Source of the DNA: Paraburkholderia azotifigens
Lineage (GTDB): Bacteria; Pseudomonadota; Gammaproteobacteria; Burkholderiales; Burkholderiaceae
Length of the DNA: 64,000 nucleotides
Assembly: GCF_007995085.1 (NCBI RefSeq)
Contig: NZ_VOQS01000003.1
Location: 248,001 to 312,000, forward strand
Direction of reading: 5' to 3'
Shown: positions 1 to 8,759 of the stretch, in pieces
Numbering within the stretch: position 1 is the first letter of the stretch
Layout: each line of letters begins with the position of its first letter
The notes under the pieces: model-generated
Told to the model about the DNA's origin: nothing
Database searches by the model: none
Seen by the model: the letters and a program-made list of their open reading frames with translations, nothing else
Program-made: the position numbers and the translations under genes

Positions 1-19
1 AGTGCGGGCACAGGCTGGC

Positions 20-223
20 CTACAGCGGCTTGATATTTGCTGCCTGTAGTCCTTTTGGACCACGTTTCGTTTCGTAGCTAACCTTCTGGTTTTCGGCCAG
101 GGTCTTGAAACCTTCGCCACTCACTTCGGAGAAGTGCGCGAACAGGTCCTCCCCACCTGTGTCGGGGGTAATGAACCCAAAGCCTTTGCTATCGCTAAAC
201 CACTTTACAGTACCGGTATCCAT
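20..223 (-). CDS. cold-shock protein (CspA family)
   Basis: A 67-residue single OB-fold cold-shock domain that binds single-stranded nucleic acid and acts as an RNA chaperone in the cytoplasm. RNP1 (KGFGFI) and RNP2 (DLFAHF) are both intact. Of two in-frame ATGs the inner one (221-223) is chosen, because AAGGA lies about 6 nt before it, while the outer ATG at 227-229 touches the same AAGGA. The length matches the family. Upstream, about 380 nt without a gene separate it from a divergent small gene, leaving room for the long structured leader common in csp mRNAs. Which paralogue it is cannot be told. Confidence 0.93.
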   Translation of the reverse strand: MDTGTVKWFSDSKGFGFITPDTGGEDLFAHFSEVSGEGFKTLAENQKVSYETKRGPKGLQAANIKPL

Positions 224-605
224 AAACATTCCTTGAAAGACAAAGTGTCAGCTCCAATGGTGGAGTGTCCGAAGAGTCAAGGAGTGAGAGGACAACGAAT
301 ACCGCTGACGCAGCGAGCCATTGATGAGCAGCAATCGACCTTCTTGAGCTTCGCGTCCCACCATACGCTGGTGATGGCAATCAAGCAAGAAGAATGTAAA
401 TGCGCGGCTCGTCCTGTTCGTCGCGTTCGCGCATGCCAAGCATTGATGGGTATCTTCCACATCTAAAGCGCGCCGTGGGCGACTGGCGCGGTCTGCCTGT
501 TACCGTACAGGGCTTGTCGAAAATAGATCGCGACGGAAACAGCAAATGCGCACAGAATGGACAACAAGGCGGCCGCTTTCGCGGTCGAAGTAACTGGAGA
601 ACACC
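224..605. other. gene-free divergent intergenic region
   Basis: No convincing gene is seen between the cold-shock gene (minus) and the small gene at 606 (plus). Open frames here are short, mutually overlapping and lack ribosome-binding sites. The region must carry both divergent promoters and the csp 5' leader. Confidence 0.5.
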
Positions 606-746
606 ATGGCAAAGGGTCAACAACGCGGCAATCGCGAGGCAAAAAAGCCTAAGCAGCCGAAAAAAGTACCGTCTCCTGCAGCGGATGTGTCCTGGACGAC
701 AGCCACGAGGACCTCCGCTACCAGCTCACCAGCGAAAAAGAAATAG
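606..746 (+). CDS. Lys-rich 46-residue protein (MAKGQQRGNREAKKPKQ type)
   Basis: The ORF encodes 46 residues, starting MAKGQQRGNREAKKPKQPKK and ending in AKKKK-like basic residues, with a GGAG about 7 nt before the ATG. It is highly basic and low in hydrophobic residues, so probably unstructured and possibly nucleic-acid binding (inference). A second copy of the same length and N-terminal pattern lies at 12340-12480 on the other strand, which strongly supports that both are real genes. The function is unknown to me. Confidence 0.75.
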   Translation: MAKGQQRGNREAKKPKQPKKVPSPAADVSWTTATRTSATSSPAKKK

Positions 747-759
747 CCAGCACGTGAGA

Positions 760-779
760 ACGCAGACCGAGATCTGCGT
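760..779 (+). terminator. possible hairpin terminator after the Lys-rich gene
   Basis: A perfect 7-bp stem (ACGCAGA / TCTGCGT) with a 6-nt loop follows the stop codon by 14 nt. The tail after it is only weakly T-rich (CTTCTGATT), so efficient intrinsic termination is uncertain. Confidence 0.35.
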
Positions 780-1067
780 CTTCTGATTCCCTTCTTCCGC
801 GCGCACCGCCCGTCCAGGTGCCATCCGGGTGGCCAGGGGCCGGCCCATTTCCTCTTTGCTGCCGGATTTGTCGCGCGACACACGCGACGTACCGCACGCG
901 CGGTGTGCCGGAGTTCGTCATGCCGGCAATCCGTGCTCACAACCACGGGTCATCGTAGCGATGGCGTCCCGCACGCCTTTCAACAGCGTCGCGCGCGGGG
1001 GCGCCGCTTTGCCTCGTCCGTTCGAATTACCTAACCGCAGGAAAAGGGCGTCTGTGAACAAATTGCT
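780..1067. other. no gene recognised
   Basis: Overlapping frames on both strands show no family resemblance. The right part borders the broken end of an alcohol dehydrogenase gene and may be deletion debris. Confidence 0.4.
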
Positions 1068-1604
1068 TCAGTACGCCGCGCGATTTCGGCCACGCCTACC
1101 GGGCTGCACTTTACCGTTGAGCACGCCGCATTCGAAGCCGGTCGGCAGGATGTCGCTCAGCATCACCAGCGACTCGTCATCGGCATCGTCCGGAATCCGG
1201 TACAGGCTGGTGTCCGCGTAAGGAATACGGACGTATTCGGCCTGCGTGCCGTCGATCTTATTGCCCAGTATCCATCCACCGCTCGTGCAGTGCGAATACA
1301 TCTGCTTGCGGCAATACACGCATTTCCCGCACGAGGTGATGCACGAAATCAGAACACGCTCGCCCGGTCTGAATGTCGTCACGGACGGGCCGATCTGATG
1401 GACCACGCCTAATCCCTCGTGACCCAGCACACGGCCAGGCTGACAACTCGGGACGTCGCCGTTGAGGATGTGCAAATCCGTGCCGCAGATTGTCGTCCTC
1501 GTTACCTTCACGATCGCGTCCGTCGAGGCCGAGATTTCCGGTACGGGACGCTGTTCGAGGGCCTTGTCTGACGATCCTTGATATACAAGTACAAGTGCTC
1601 TCAT
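1068..1604 (-). pseudogene. zinc-dependent alcohol dehydrogenase, C-terminus lost
   Basis: The 178 residues match the N-terminal catalytic half of medium-chain zinc alcohol dehydrogenases, whose usual length is about 345. Visible are CGTDLHI with the catalytic-zinc Cys, GHEGLGVV with the His-Glu pair, and the structural-zinc cluster CGKCVYCRKQMYSHC. Similarity stops at LNGKVQPG, just before the Rossmann GxGxxG motif, and the frame ends within 10 residues. With no cofactor domain it cannot be an active dehydrogenase. It is last in a minus-strand series with the PRC-barrel and SPFH genes, 13 nt after the former. Confidence 0.85.
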
Positions 1605-1617
1605 TTCGATCTCTCCG

Positions 1618-2497
1618 TCATGGGGGCGGGCAGTCACTACAGGTTGATGAATTCGTGCATCGTGATTGGCAGTGCCCTATGGGGCCGCAGACGCTACGCC
1701 ACCCATTCCTTTCAGGCGCAACGCCACCCTTTTCATCCGACCAGTACCCTACCTTGCCATAGAACGCGTACAGCTGCGTTTCGAAATCGCGCTCCAGTGG
1801 AATCCTGTTGTCGTAGGCCGGACTGCTTTTGATGGCGTCGCGTGTCAGTTTTGTCGAAACAGTGGACTCGAACCAGTCGATCAAGGATATCCACTCCGTT
1901 GCCAGTAACGCTTCCCTTGACGGCCACCAGTTTTGCGTGTCGACGGTGAGATAGCGAATGGTCCAGGCTTCATCGTCGAAGATGAATCCGGACACGTGGC
2001 CAATATCGCCATCGGCCGCGGCGAAGTGGTACCCGTCCACCGCGTCCGTGCTACGCAGATGACCGTCGCCCGGCGGATGGTCACCGACTAGTGGGAGTTG
2101 CGCGCGCGTCTGCGACGACACCGCCGCGCGGCTGAAATGCCGGATAGCTGCTAACGCCCCATACGTCCGGGCCGCCCCAGTACGCCGGGTAACCGTAATA
2201 GCGGGAATACTCCGCTTCATACTGACGCGAGATCGGTTTGTGGGTGTCGATAGGGGGACTGTCGCTCACCTGCTGTCGCGTGAGATCGACGTGGACGCTC
2301 AGCGCCGCCGGCTCCGCTCGGATAACCGAGTAGGGCGAAATCAGCACGTGCCGCCCGTCGATCCAGTTTCCCGTTTTGACGACCAGATAGCAGATACCCC
2401 ACGCTTCGTGATCGAAATAAAGCTCTTCGACATTGCCTATATCACCGTCACTCGCGACCACGGCGCATCCGTTCAGACTCTCGATATTTCGCAGCAT
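1618..2497 (-). pseudogene. two-domain PRC-barrel protein, frameshifted
   Basis: One frame starting at 2497 (MLRNIESLNGCAVVASDGDIG) encodes a first PRC-barrel domain and ends with YYGYPAYWGG, typical of the linker in Burkholderiales PRC proteins. A second frame, open from 2220 to 1618, carries HLRSTDAVDGYHFAAADGD and a second PRC-barrel domain ending YAFYGKVGYWSDEK. Intact homologues, about 260-280 residues, carry both domains in one chain, so a frameshift between about 2150 and 2081 splits the gene. After the second domain the frame runs about 35 residues into unrelated sequence. PRC-barrels occur in RimM, photosynthetic reaction centres and stress-associated soluble proteins; the role here is unknown. 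Confidence 0.8.
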
Positions 2498-2533
2498 GGT
2501 TCGATACTCCAGTGATGGACGTCGGGCGCCCGC

Positions 2534-3403
2534 CTAAGCCGCCGTCTTGAGCGGTGTCGGCGACATGCCCGCTACGTCGTGCGCGGCTATGGCCAGCGCC
2601 AGCGGCGGGTTCAGGCTATCGATCATCGAACTTGGAATCAGGATGGTCGCGCCGCGCTCCTTCGTAGTTTCATAGATGATATTCATCGCCCGCAATTGCG
2701 GTGCCCCTGGGTGGTTTTCATAGACCCGGGCGGCGTCCACGAACTTCGCGGCAATTTCGGCTTCGGCAGAACCGAGGATCACACGCGCCTGCTTTTCGCG
2801 TTCGGCCTGGGCCTGCCTCGACATCGCGTCCTGCAACGCTACCGGGATCGCAACGTCCCGGATCTCTACCGATCGAACCGTGACGCCCCAGTCGGCAATC
2901 TTGCCCCCTATTTCGTCGCGCAGGTGCGCATCGGCAGCCCGTCGATCCGAGAGAAGCGAAGCCAGCATCGAGGCGCCGATCATCTCGCGCAGCGAAGTCT
3001 GGGCGACGCGGTCGATCGCTTGTCGGTAGTCCGTAATGGCAAGCGCCGCCTTTTGTGCATCATGCACGTGCCAGAAGATGATCGCGTCGACATTGACGGG
3101 GACCGTATCTTTCGTCAGCGCCTGCTCCGCATTAAAGGCGGTAGTCTGGACACGCTCGCCGATGATGGCGACCACGCTGTCCAGCACCGGGATGATCATG
3201 AAGAGTCCCGCTCCCCTGACGCCATGGAGTTTGCCGACGCGCAGGATGACAAACTTCTGCCACACGTTGGCGACCTTCACCGAAGCCGCGACCAGAACTG
3301 CAACGAGAAAAATGGGCGGCGCAAGATAAAGGCTGACCCATTGACCAACCGCGATTGCGATCAGTGTAACCGCGACGGAAAGAGAAAGTGTGATCGGGTT
3401 CAT
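2534..3403 (-). CDS. SPFH/band-7 (stomatin/slipin-like) membrane protein
   Basis: The 289-residue protein has two N-terminal hydrophobic segments (about residues 5-45), then an SPFH domain: QKFVILRVGKLHGVRGAGLF, the NVDAIIFWHV strand and the SLREMIGAS region. A charged helix (QAQAEREKQARVILGSAEAE) follows, as in stomatin oligomers. It probably anchors in the inner membrane and scaffolds a microdomain. The second of two close ATGs is chosen because GGAG sits 7 nt before it. The C-terminal OB-type NfeD region seen in some relatives is absent, and no nfeD gene is adjacent. It is first of a minus-strand series with the PRC-barrel and alcohol dehydrogenase remnants. Confidence 0.88.
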   Translation of the reverse strand: MNPITLSLSVAVTLIAIAVGQWVSLYLAPPIFLVAVLVAASVKVANVWQKFVILRVGKLHGVRGAGLFMIIPVLDSVVAIIGERVQTTAFNAEQALTKDTVPVNVDAIIFWHVHDAQKAALAITDYRQAIDRVAQTSLREMIGASMLASLLSDRRAADAHLRDEIGGKIADWGVTVRSVEIRDVAIPVALQDAMSRQAQAEREKQARVILGSAEAEIAAKFVDAARVYENHPGAPQLRAMNIIYETTKERGATILIPSSMIDSLNPPLALAIAAHDVAGMSPTPLKTAA

Positions 3404-3703
3404 AGGCATGCTCCTGGCGCGGGGCGGCGGTTAGCGCGCGTGCGCTGAAGGCCTTTCGCGTGACACCGCACTGGAAAGCACGAGAAACATACGTTCAGCG
3501 CATCGTGGATTATGGTGCCCGCTGATGAGGTGAAAATCGGTACGGTAGCGGACGGCGTCAGCGACCACCAGGACGTAACATGGCCGAAGACGCGCAGACA
3601 GCTTACGCCGGTCCACCCAACACCGCATAGCTGCCAGGCACGGCCTTGACCATCGCCTGCATCCGACGCGCCACCATCTTCACAGTGTTCAGGGAACAAT
3701 GCC

Positions 3704-4453
3704 ATGCTAGTCAGAGATGTGATGAAAGAGCCAGTCTGTATCCAGGCCAATGAAATGCTCGACTCGGCCTCCCGAAAGTTCAAAAAATTCAATGTCGGCG
3801 CGTTGCCGGTGTGTCTCAACAACAAGGTAATCGGCATGATTACCGATCGCGATGTGACGGTGCGTGGCGTCGCCGATGCGCGCGATGTGGGTCGCATGAC
3901 GGTGCGCGAGGCGATGTCGGCAGATATTCTTTTTTGCTTCGAGGACGATCCTGTTGAGGAAGCTGAACGGATCATGCGCGAGCGTCACGTTCAGCGGCTC
4001 GCCGTCCTGGATCGCGCGGACCAGCACCTGGTCGGGATCATTGCGCTCACCGCCTTGAGCGGCGGCGCCTCCGAACGGCGACCTTACGAACTCACCTTCC
4101 ACAAGACATTCATCGATCACAGAGGGCATCCACACCACACTGAACTGATGCGTGTGACTGTAGCCCAAGGCACGAAGGCAGAAGCCATCGTCATCGGTAT
4201 CCGTCAGTTCGAGGAAATGAACCATGTGAATGCATGGCATCAACTAGCCGACGGATACGATGTCACGACCGTGCATATCGACGCAGGCGGCGAAACGGTC
4301 GAAGAACGTGAGCCGACTTCCGTCAGGGAGGCGAGCATCCTGGTCCGCGCACGCGAACTGTGGGAACAAGCGGGTAAGCCGCAAGGACGCGACAAGCAGT
4401 TTTGGGAACAGGCAGCCGGCGAAGTTGACAGCGCGCCACCCCGCCACGCCTAA
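3704..4453 (+). CDS. CBS-pair protein with C-terminal DUF2934 domain
   Basis: The 249-residue protein begins with two CBS motifs (about residues 1-60 and 70-125; VRDVMKEPVCI and GALPVCLNNKVIGMITDRDV are typical), a module that binds adenosyl ligands and senses energy state. A middle part of unknown fold follows, then a DUF2934-like stretch near residues 215-240 (ARELWEQAGKPQGRDKQFWE). The fusion is unusual to my knowledge. Only a weak GGGA precedes the ATG. It is followed 48 nt later by a CsbD-like gene, so the two may be co-transcribed. Confidence 0.88.
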   Translation: MLVRDVMKEPVCIQANEMLDSASRKFKKFNVGALPVCLNNKVIGMITDRDVTVRGVADARDVGRMTVREAMSADILFCFEDDPVEEAERIMRERHVQRLAVLDRADQHLVGIIALTALSGGASERRPYELTFHKTFIDHRGHPHHTELMRVTVAQGTKAEAIVIGIRQFEEMNHVNAWHQLADGYDVTTVHIDAGGETVEEREPTSVREASILVRARELWEQAGKPQGRDKQFWEQAAGEVDSAPPRHA

Positions 4454-4501
4454 CGTTTTCGATCCTGTTTTCCACCGAGGCAGCGCACGAGGAACGACGT
4501 A

Positions 4502-4678
4502 ATGAACAAGGATCAGATGCATGGCTGGACAAAGCAGATTACCGGCACGCTGCGCGCACACATTGGCAAGGTCATTGGCAATCGGGCGTTCACGCTGAAA
4601 GGCCGCGTGGGGCAAGTGATCGGCAAGACCCAGGCTTCTTACGGTAGCGCGCAGGCCCGCCTCAAGAAACGCGGGTGA
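4502..4678 (+). CDS. CsbD-like small stress protein
   Basis: The 58-residue protein has GTLRAHIGKVIGNRAFTLKG followed by a GQVIGKTQASYG turn, the layout of CsbD-family proteins (about 60 residues, general stress, function unknown). An AGGAACG lies just before the ATG. Its place after the CBS/DUF2934 gene fits a stress regulon. Confidence 0.75.
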   Translation: MNKDQMHGWTKQITGTLRAHIGKVIGNRAFTLKGRVGQVIGKTQASYGSAQARLKKRG

Positions 4679-4942
4679 GCAGCCGCCATGGCAGTCCGTC
4701 GGCACGACCGGTTCCAGGCTGCTGCGCTCGCGTAGCAGCCGACGCAGCCGACATAGAGAGAAGCAGGGAGCGTGACGGATGGATACCTGGCTGGTGGCTC
4801 CGTTCAGGAAAACGGGTGATGGTGGCTTACAACGTGGGACGTCGAAGCATAGGGTGTGACGTCAGTTGTCGGCGCACCCGAAGAAGTAAACCTTGACCGC
4901 TGGAAGCTTTGCGCGGAACAACATTAATAATGGAGACTCGAA

Positions 4943-5080
4943 ATGACCGATTTCCTCGCAGCAGCCCTGGAATGGGTGGTAACCCTTTTCGTGATTCTCT
5001 CTTGCGTAGTGGCAGCGGGAACTGCTGCGCTGATTCTTATTAGCTACATAACCAGCCGACGCAACTGGCGTCATTCTTGA
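4943..5080 (+). CDS. 45-residue single-span membrane protein
   Basis: The ORF encodes MTDFLAAALEWVVTLFVILS and continues hydrophobic to about residue 36, then ends with a basic tail (SRRNWRHS). One transmembrane helix with the tail on the cytoplasmic side is likely. A clear TGGAGACTCGAA leader stands before the ATG, the same kind of leader (TGGAGAC) found before the genes at 5214 and 14450. No function can be assigned. Confidence 0.65.
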   Translation: MTDFLAAALEWVVTLFVILSCVVAAGTAALILISYITSRRNWRHS

Positions 5081-5213
5081 ACCGAAAAGCGGGCATGGGG
5101 GAACAGGTCACCTGCGACGAAGGACCAGTAGCTAGACGCAATCCATGTCAGGGCGGGTCGATTTCGTTTGAAGCTTGTCGGACGATTCCTCGAAATAATT
5201 TGTGGAGACCTAT

Positions 5214-5450
5214 ATGCAGCCTTGCGATGCCTGCCGTGACCTGGTTGGAAAGCCATCCAGCGTACCGCCACACGGCGATCTCGCCGTTTCGGGTGTCGGT
5301 GCGGTCGGTCTACCCGGCAACATGGCGAAGGTCAGCAGTAGATGGAACTGCACGGTCTGCGGCAACTGGATGTACCAAAACACGGCGGAGGGATATCCAC
5401 CGAACGAATGGGCTATTGGCGAACGACCGGCAAACTGGCCGGCAAAATGA
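5214..5450 (+). CDS. small double-CxxC protein (MQPCxAC family)
   Basis: The 78-residue protein starts MQPCDACRDLVGKPSS and has a second pair, NCTVCGNWMYQN, near residue 52. Two CxxC pairs suggest a small zinc ribbon. The ATG at 5214 is preferred over a GTG 12 nt upstream because GTGGAGACCTAT places GGAG correctly. A homologue at 14211-14450 shares most of the chain (PPHGDLA, NCTVCG, YQNTA, PPNEW), confirming the frame. The partner molecule is unknown. Confidence 0.75.
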   Translation: MQPCDACRDLVGKPSSVPPHGDLAVSGVGAVGLPGNMAKVSSRWNCTVCGNWMYQNTAEGYPPNEWAIGERPANWPAK

Positions 5451-5637
5451 CGGCCATGCACTTCGCGTAGCGCCCGCCGGTGATGCCCAGCGAAACGCAC
5501 AATTCCGGCGACATCGATTCGTTCTCTGACAAGGACAGCATGATGTCCTGTACGAATTCATGGGCCATCGAGTGGTGTGACGAAAACTTGACTGACACGA
5601 ATGCGGCCGTTCCGCGCACATGGCGATGGAGAGCGAC

Positions 5638-5790
5638 ATGCTACATGAGCTTAAAACTGCGCAGGAGCTACTTGAGATCGTGTCAAATGCACTCGATGCC
5701 AATGCAGACACGGCCGGGTGGAGTCCAACAGGAATCCAGGAGCACGCTGAAGGGCGCTGTCAGGTTGGTGGACAGGCTTCGGTAGAATGA
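5638..5790 (+). pseudogene. small protein truncated by IS6-family insertion
   Basis: A frame beginning MLHELKTAQELLEIVSNALD, with GGAG 7 nt before the ATG, runs into the left end of the IS6-family element at 5753. Its last dozen codons come from the IS end. The N-terminal part looks like a genuine helical protein and the remainder is missing; nothing matching it resumes after the element. It was probably cut by the insertion or by an adjacent deletion. Confidence 0.45.
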
Positions 5791-6583
5791 AGCGATGAAG
5801 AAGACGAAATTGCTTTATCACGGCCACCGCTTCCCTGCTGTCGTCATCAGCTGCGCGGTTCGCTGGTATTTCCGGTTCAGCCTGAGCCTGCGCGACATCG
5901 AAGAGTTGTTACTCGAGCGCGGCGTCGTGGTCACGTACGAAACGATCCGTTGCTGGTGCGACAAGTTCGGCGCTGGCTTTGCCCAGTGCGCCAAGGCAGT
6001 GCGGCGGAAGCCGGGCAGCACCTGGCACCTTGACGAAATGTTCGTAACGCTGCGTGGCGAGCCGTATCTGTTGTGGCGTGCGGTCGACGAGCATGGCGCA
6101 GAACTCGACGTGCTGGTACAGAAGCGGCGCGACAAGGGCGCAGCCAAGCGCTTCTTTCGGCGGGTGCTGCGATCAAATCCGGTGCCGCGCAAGATCGTTA
6201 CCGATCAACTGCGCAGTTATCCGGCAGCGAAGGCTGATATTCCTGAACTCGCTCAGGTAAAGCACGTTTTCGTCAAAGCGGCCGCACGCGTGAACAACCG
6301 CGCCGAGAATAGCCACCAGCCGACCCGCAGGCGCGAACACCAGATGTGCGGCTTTCGCGATGCGCGTCGCACGCAGTCGTTTCTCTCATCCTTCGGCCCG
6401 ATCCGGCAGCAGTTCGCGTTGCCCAGACATCAGATGAACGCGGCATGTCATCGCGCCATACTCAAAGAACGCCTCGCCACTTGGCATGGTTGGACGGTTG
6501 ATGCCGCAGCCGAGGAAGCTATTTGATAAGGATAACTGTTTTTTTCTGACCACATAGCCTACGCTCGTCAACCTGACAAAGCC
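5753..6583 (+). mobile_element. IS6-family insertion sequence (831 bp)
   Basis: Imperfect terminal inverted repeats can be read: GGCGCTGTCAGGTTG at the left and, reverse-complemented, GGCTTTGTCAGGTTG at the right, 13 of 15 identical. They enclose one transposase gene. The size is normal for IS6. The 8 bp on each side (CGCTGAAG and GCCGGTGG) do not match, so no target duplication survives. This points to recombination or deletion next to the element, and both flanking genes run into it. Confidence 0.8.
5795..6526 (+). CDS. IS6-family transposase
   Basis: The 243-residue DDE transposase opens with the short N-terminal helix-turn-helix of the family (FSLSLRDIEELLLERGVVVT and YETIRCWCDKFG). The catalytic residues appear in WHLDEMFV, VTDQLRSYPAA and the NRAENSHQPTRRRE segment with the Glu. 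The length is typical (about 235). It appears intact. The product would form cointegrates by replicative transposition. Confidence 0.92.
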   Translation: MKKTKLLYHGHRFPAVVISCAVRWYFRFSLSLRDIEELLLERGVVVTYETIRCWCDKFGAGFAQCAKAVRRKPGSTWHLDEMFVTLRGEPYLLWRAVDEHGAELDVLVQKRRDKGAAKRFFRRVLRSNPVPRKIVTDQLRSYPAAKADIPELAQVKHVFVKAAARVNNRAENSHQPTRRREHQMCGFRDARRTQSFLSSFGPIRQQFALPRHQMNAACHRAILKERLATWHGWTVDAAAEEAI

Positions 6584-7404
6584 GCCGGTGGTTCCGCGTC
6601 GGTAGGAATGTCAGCCAGATACCGGAAAAGTGCCAGCGCCCGATTCGCCGTCGAGGCATCGTGCCCGCTCGTGATGAAACTGCTGGCTTGTCGATCGATA
6701 CGCGCGAGAATGTACAGACCCCATACGTCGTTCGTCTGGCGCTGCGCAAACACTACCGTCTGCAGCGCAGTCGGCCCGAACACTGTCAGTCCCAAGGCAC
6801 GGACCGGCGACACATTTTCCTCGCCCAGCGCTATCCGCTGCGGGCTGCGCTCCAGCACCCGCATCCGGTACACCACGGAGCCGGAGCGACTGTCGTTTGC
6901 CCAGAAGTAAACGGTTCGGCCGGCCAGCAGTTCCGACGGGCGGAAATCACCCCCCCGTTGCTCGCCCTCGGCAGGTCCGGTCAGCGCTGCGGCGTCCATG
7001 AACAAAGGACGCCACTGCTGGTCCGTCGTGGACCAGTAGCGCATGGTGTGCAGAGAGGAGACCGCCCCGGCACGTGCCAAAAGCGTCTCGGGACCGCCCG
7101 CGGCGTCGACCAAACCTGCGATCGCGACCACAACCCTGGTGCGTGAGGTGGCTGGCCATCCAGTGCACGAGGACGGCCGCCACACATTTGCATCAAGTTC
7201 ATCCGCATCGAGGATCGCGATCGCGGGTTGCACGCCCAACGACGCGTACGCCGGTACCGGTGGTGTCCCGCACGGTGGCGTTGGCAACGGCGTCGCCGCG
7301 GCGATGCCGGTGCCCATCGCGAGCGGCGCATAAAGGGCGGCTGCCCTCAGCCAATACAAACGGCGAAGACGCACAGTTTTCCTCACAGTAGAGCGAATTC
7401 TCAT
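6568..7404 (-). CDS. exported protein of unknown function, 3' end at IS6
   Basis: The 278-residue protein has a basic N-terminus and a hydrophobic stretch ending near residue 36 (MGTGIAAAT), a likely signal peptide. The mature part contains MRYWSTTDQQWRPLF and SGSVVYRMRVLERSPQR. It resembles, from memory, exported beta-rich proteins of the DUF6675 type in Burkholderiales; this name is not certain. The natural C-terminus (IPTDAEPPAA) seems almost complete, since only the last few codons lie in the IS6 element at 6583. It could therefore still be functional. Confidence 0.7.
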   Translation of the reverse strand: MRIRSTVRKTVRLRRLYWLRAAALYAPLAMGTGIAAATPLPTPPCGTPPVPAYASLGVQPAIAILDADELDANVWRPSSCTGWPATSRTRVVVAIAGLVDAAGGPETLLARAGAVSSLHTMRYWSTTDQQWRPLFMDAAALTGPAEGEQRGGDFRPSELLAGRTVYFWANDSRSGSVVYRMRVLERSPQRIALGEENVSPVRALGLTVFGPTALQTVVFAQRQTNDVWGLYILARIDRQASSFITSGHDASTANRALALFRYLADIPTDAEPPAALSG

Positions 7405-7595
7405 ACACTGACCCGCATTGCTTATTATTGATCGTTGGGGCGCTACCTCTGTTCCGAGGCGAACGTAGGATCGTATCCAAAGCCGGTGCGCCCTTTTTCA
7501 GAAGCCCTTGGCGCCCCGGCATAGCCCACGATTCTGTCAACAGGTCGAGACCGGCTCTGCAGTCGAGTCCAGCGGGTGCTGATCGCGGAAGCGGT

Positions 7596-8060
7596 CTACA
7601 CACTGTCACCCTTCTCGCAACGCGCCAACAATGGTCCGGCAGCCGGGCGTTCGCGCGACACCGTGTCACTGCGCGGCCAGCCTTGTGTGTTGTGCCGCTT
7701 GTTGACGACGTGAGTTTGGCATTCCATGCCAGGTTCGAACAGTAGCTCGATGCGGTGCAGTTTGGGTCGATCGGGAAGTCGTACGCACTGCGCCGCTAAT
7801 TTCATGAAGACGGCCGGGAAGTGACCCGTGAGCGCGATCTCGTATTCGTGTCCAGTGTCTTGCGGCTGCTCCGCCGCGTAACGATTCCATGGCGCGCCAT
7901 GTGCCTCGGTCCGAATTTTGACGGCGGGCTCATGCCGTTTCCTCCCGCCGCCTGGAACGTTGCGGGAGGAGCAGGATGCATGCGACGATAAATGCGAACA
8001 AAAACAGGGACGCGTAGAAGCGGCTGACATGAAGCCCGCCTTCAGCCACCGGTTTGTCGA
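7596..8060 (-). other. gene fragments beside the duplicated segment
   Basis: Minus-strand frames look partly coding but none is complete. At 8060-7930 a frame abuts the duplication edge with HVSRFYASLFLFAFIVACIL, one membrane helix and a basic tail, resembling the C-terminus of a membrane transporter (MFS-like, low certainty). From about 7920 to 7596 another frame holds HEYEIALTGHFPAVFMKLAA and LHRIELLFEPGMECQTHVVN, unrecognised. A long open frame joins these to the recombinase fragment at 8061, but that fusion is accidental. Confidence 0.4.
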
Positions 8061-8513
8061 GATGTCTCCGACCTTCAGGGCCACCACCTCGCTGGCACGT
8101 AGTCCTGTGCCATAGGCTACTGCGAGCGCTGTCTGATGCTTGAGGTTACTGGCCGCCGCGATCAGCCGCCCCACTTCGTCGCGGCTGAGTATGACGGGCA
8201 AGGTACGCGGAAGATAAATCGGACGCATCTTCGCCATCAACTCCCCTTGACCGAGCGTGGTGGCAAAGAAGAACTTCAATCCGGTGATCGCCGCGTTGAG
8301 GGAAATCGGCGACACACCGCGGTCAACCAGATGTAGCTGATAGCGCCGCAAGTCCTCGACGGTGGCGGTGTCAGGCGAGCGACCGAGAAAGACGGTGAAC
8401 TCTCGAACCACACGAAGATAGTTGGCTTGTGTGGCTGGCGCGAGGCGGCGCATGCGCATGTCGTCCATCATGCGCTGGCGTAGCGGACTGATGCCTTGGC
8501 TGGGGGTAGTCAT
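8061..8513 (-). pseudogene. tyrosine recombinase, 5' half only (copy A)
   Basis: The frame starts MTTPSQGISPLRQRMMDDMR and covers the core-binding domain (LAPATQANYLRVVREFTVFL) and the first catalytic Arg (TGLRASEVVALKVGDI). It ends at 8061, where unrelated DNA begins. The HxxR and Tyr motifs are absent here; they exist for the other copy at 24020-24442. This fragment cannot be active. Confidence 0.85.
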
Positions 8514-8526
8514 GGCTGGGCTCCTG

Positions 8527-8586
8527 TTGAGCAACGAGGCGGAGTGCCTCATTGCTCAACATAGGAAACCGGGCGGGTTTCCTATG
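8527..8586. repeat. two adjacent hairpins before the recombinase gene (copy A)
   Basis: Hairpin 1 (8527-8559) pairs TTGAGCAACGAGGC with GCCTCATTGCTCAA, one mismatch, 5-nt loop. Hairpin 2 (8560-8586) pairs CATAGGAAACC with GGTTTCCTATG perfectly, 5-nt loop. They lie 14 nt from the recombinase start. Such tandem subterminal palindromes suit the terminus (terIS side) of an IS91-type element, but this is inference. The same pair is at 27507-27566. Confidence 0.6.
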
Positions 8587-8759
8587 AAGAACCACCGCGT
8601 TCAAACGGAGTGCATACCGCGCGAGCGGTTTAGGCAGTATGACTTTCCGTGAGCCAGTGGCTGGCCCGCCGTGAGGAACCAAACGCGGGTTAGCATCACT
8701 GCCAGAGCCGCACGATGTGCACAGGGCACACCCCGGCGATTTCCAGCGCGGAGGCCAGC

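Noticed and set aside
5413..5619. 68-residue minus-strand frame opposite the double-CxxC gene 3' region
   Set aside because: No ribosome-binding site and no recognisable pattern; it overlaps the end of a better supported plus-strand gene.
7596..8552. A single 318-codon recombinase gene
   Set aside because: Recombinase similarity stops at 8061, exactly the edge of the duplicated segment; the rest is fused by chance from other gene fragments.
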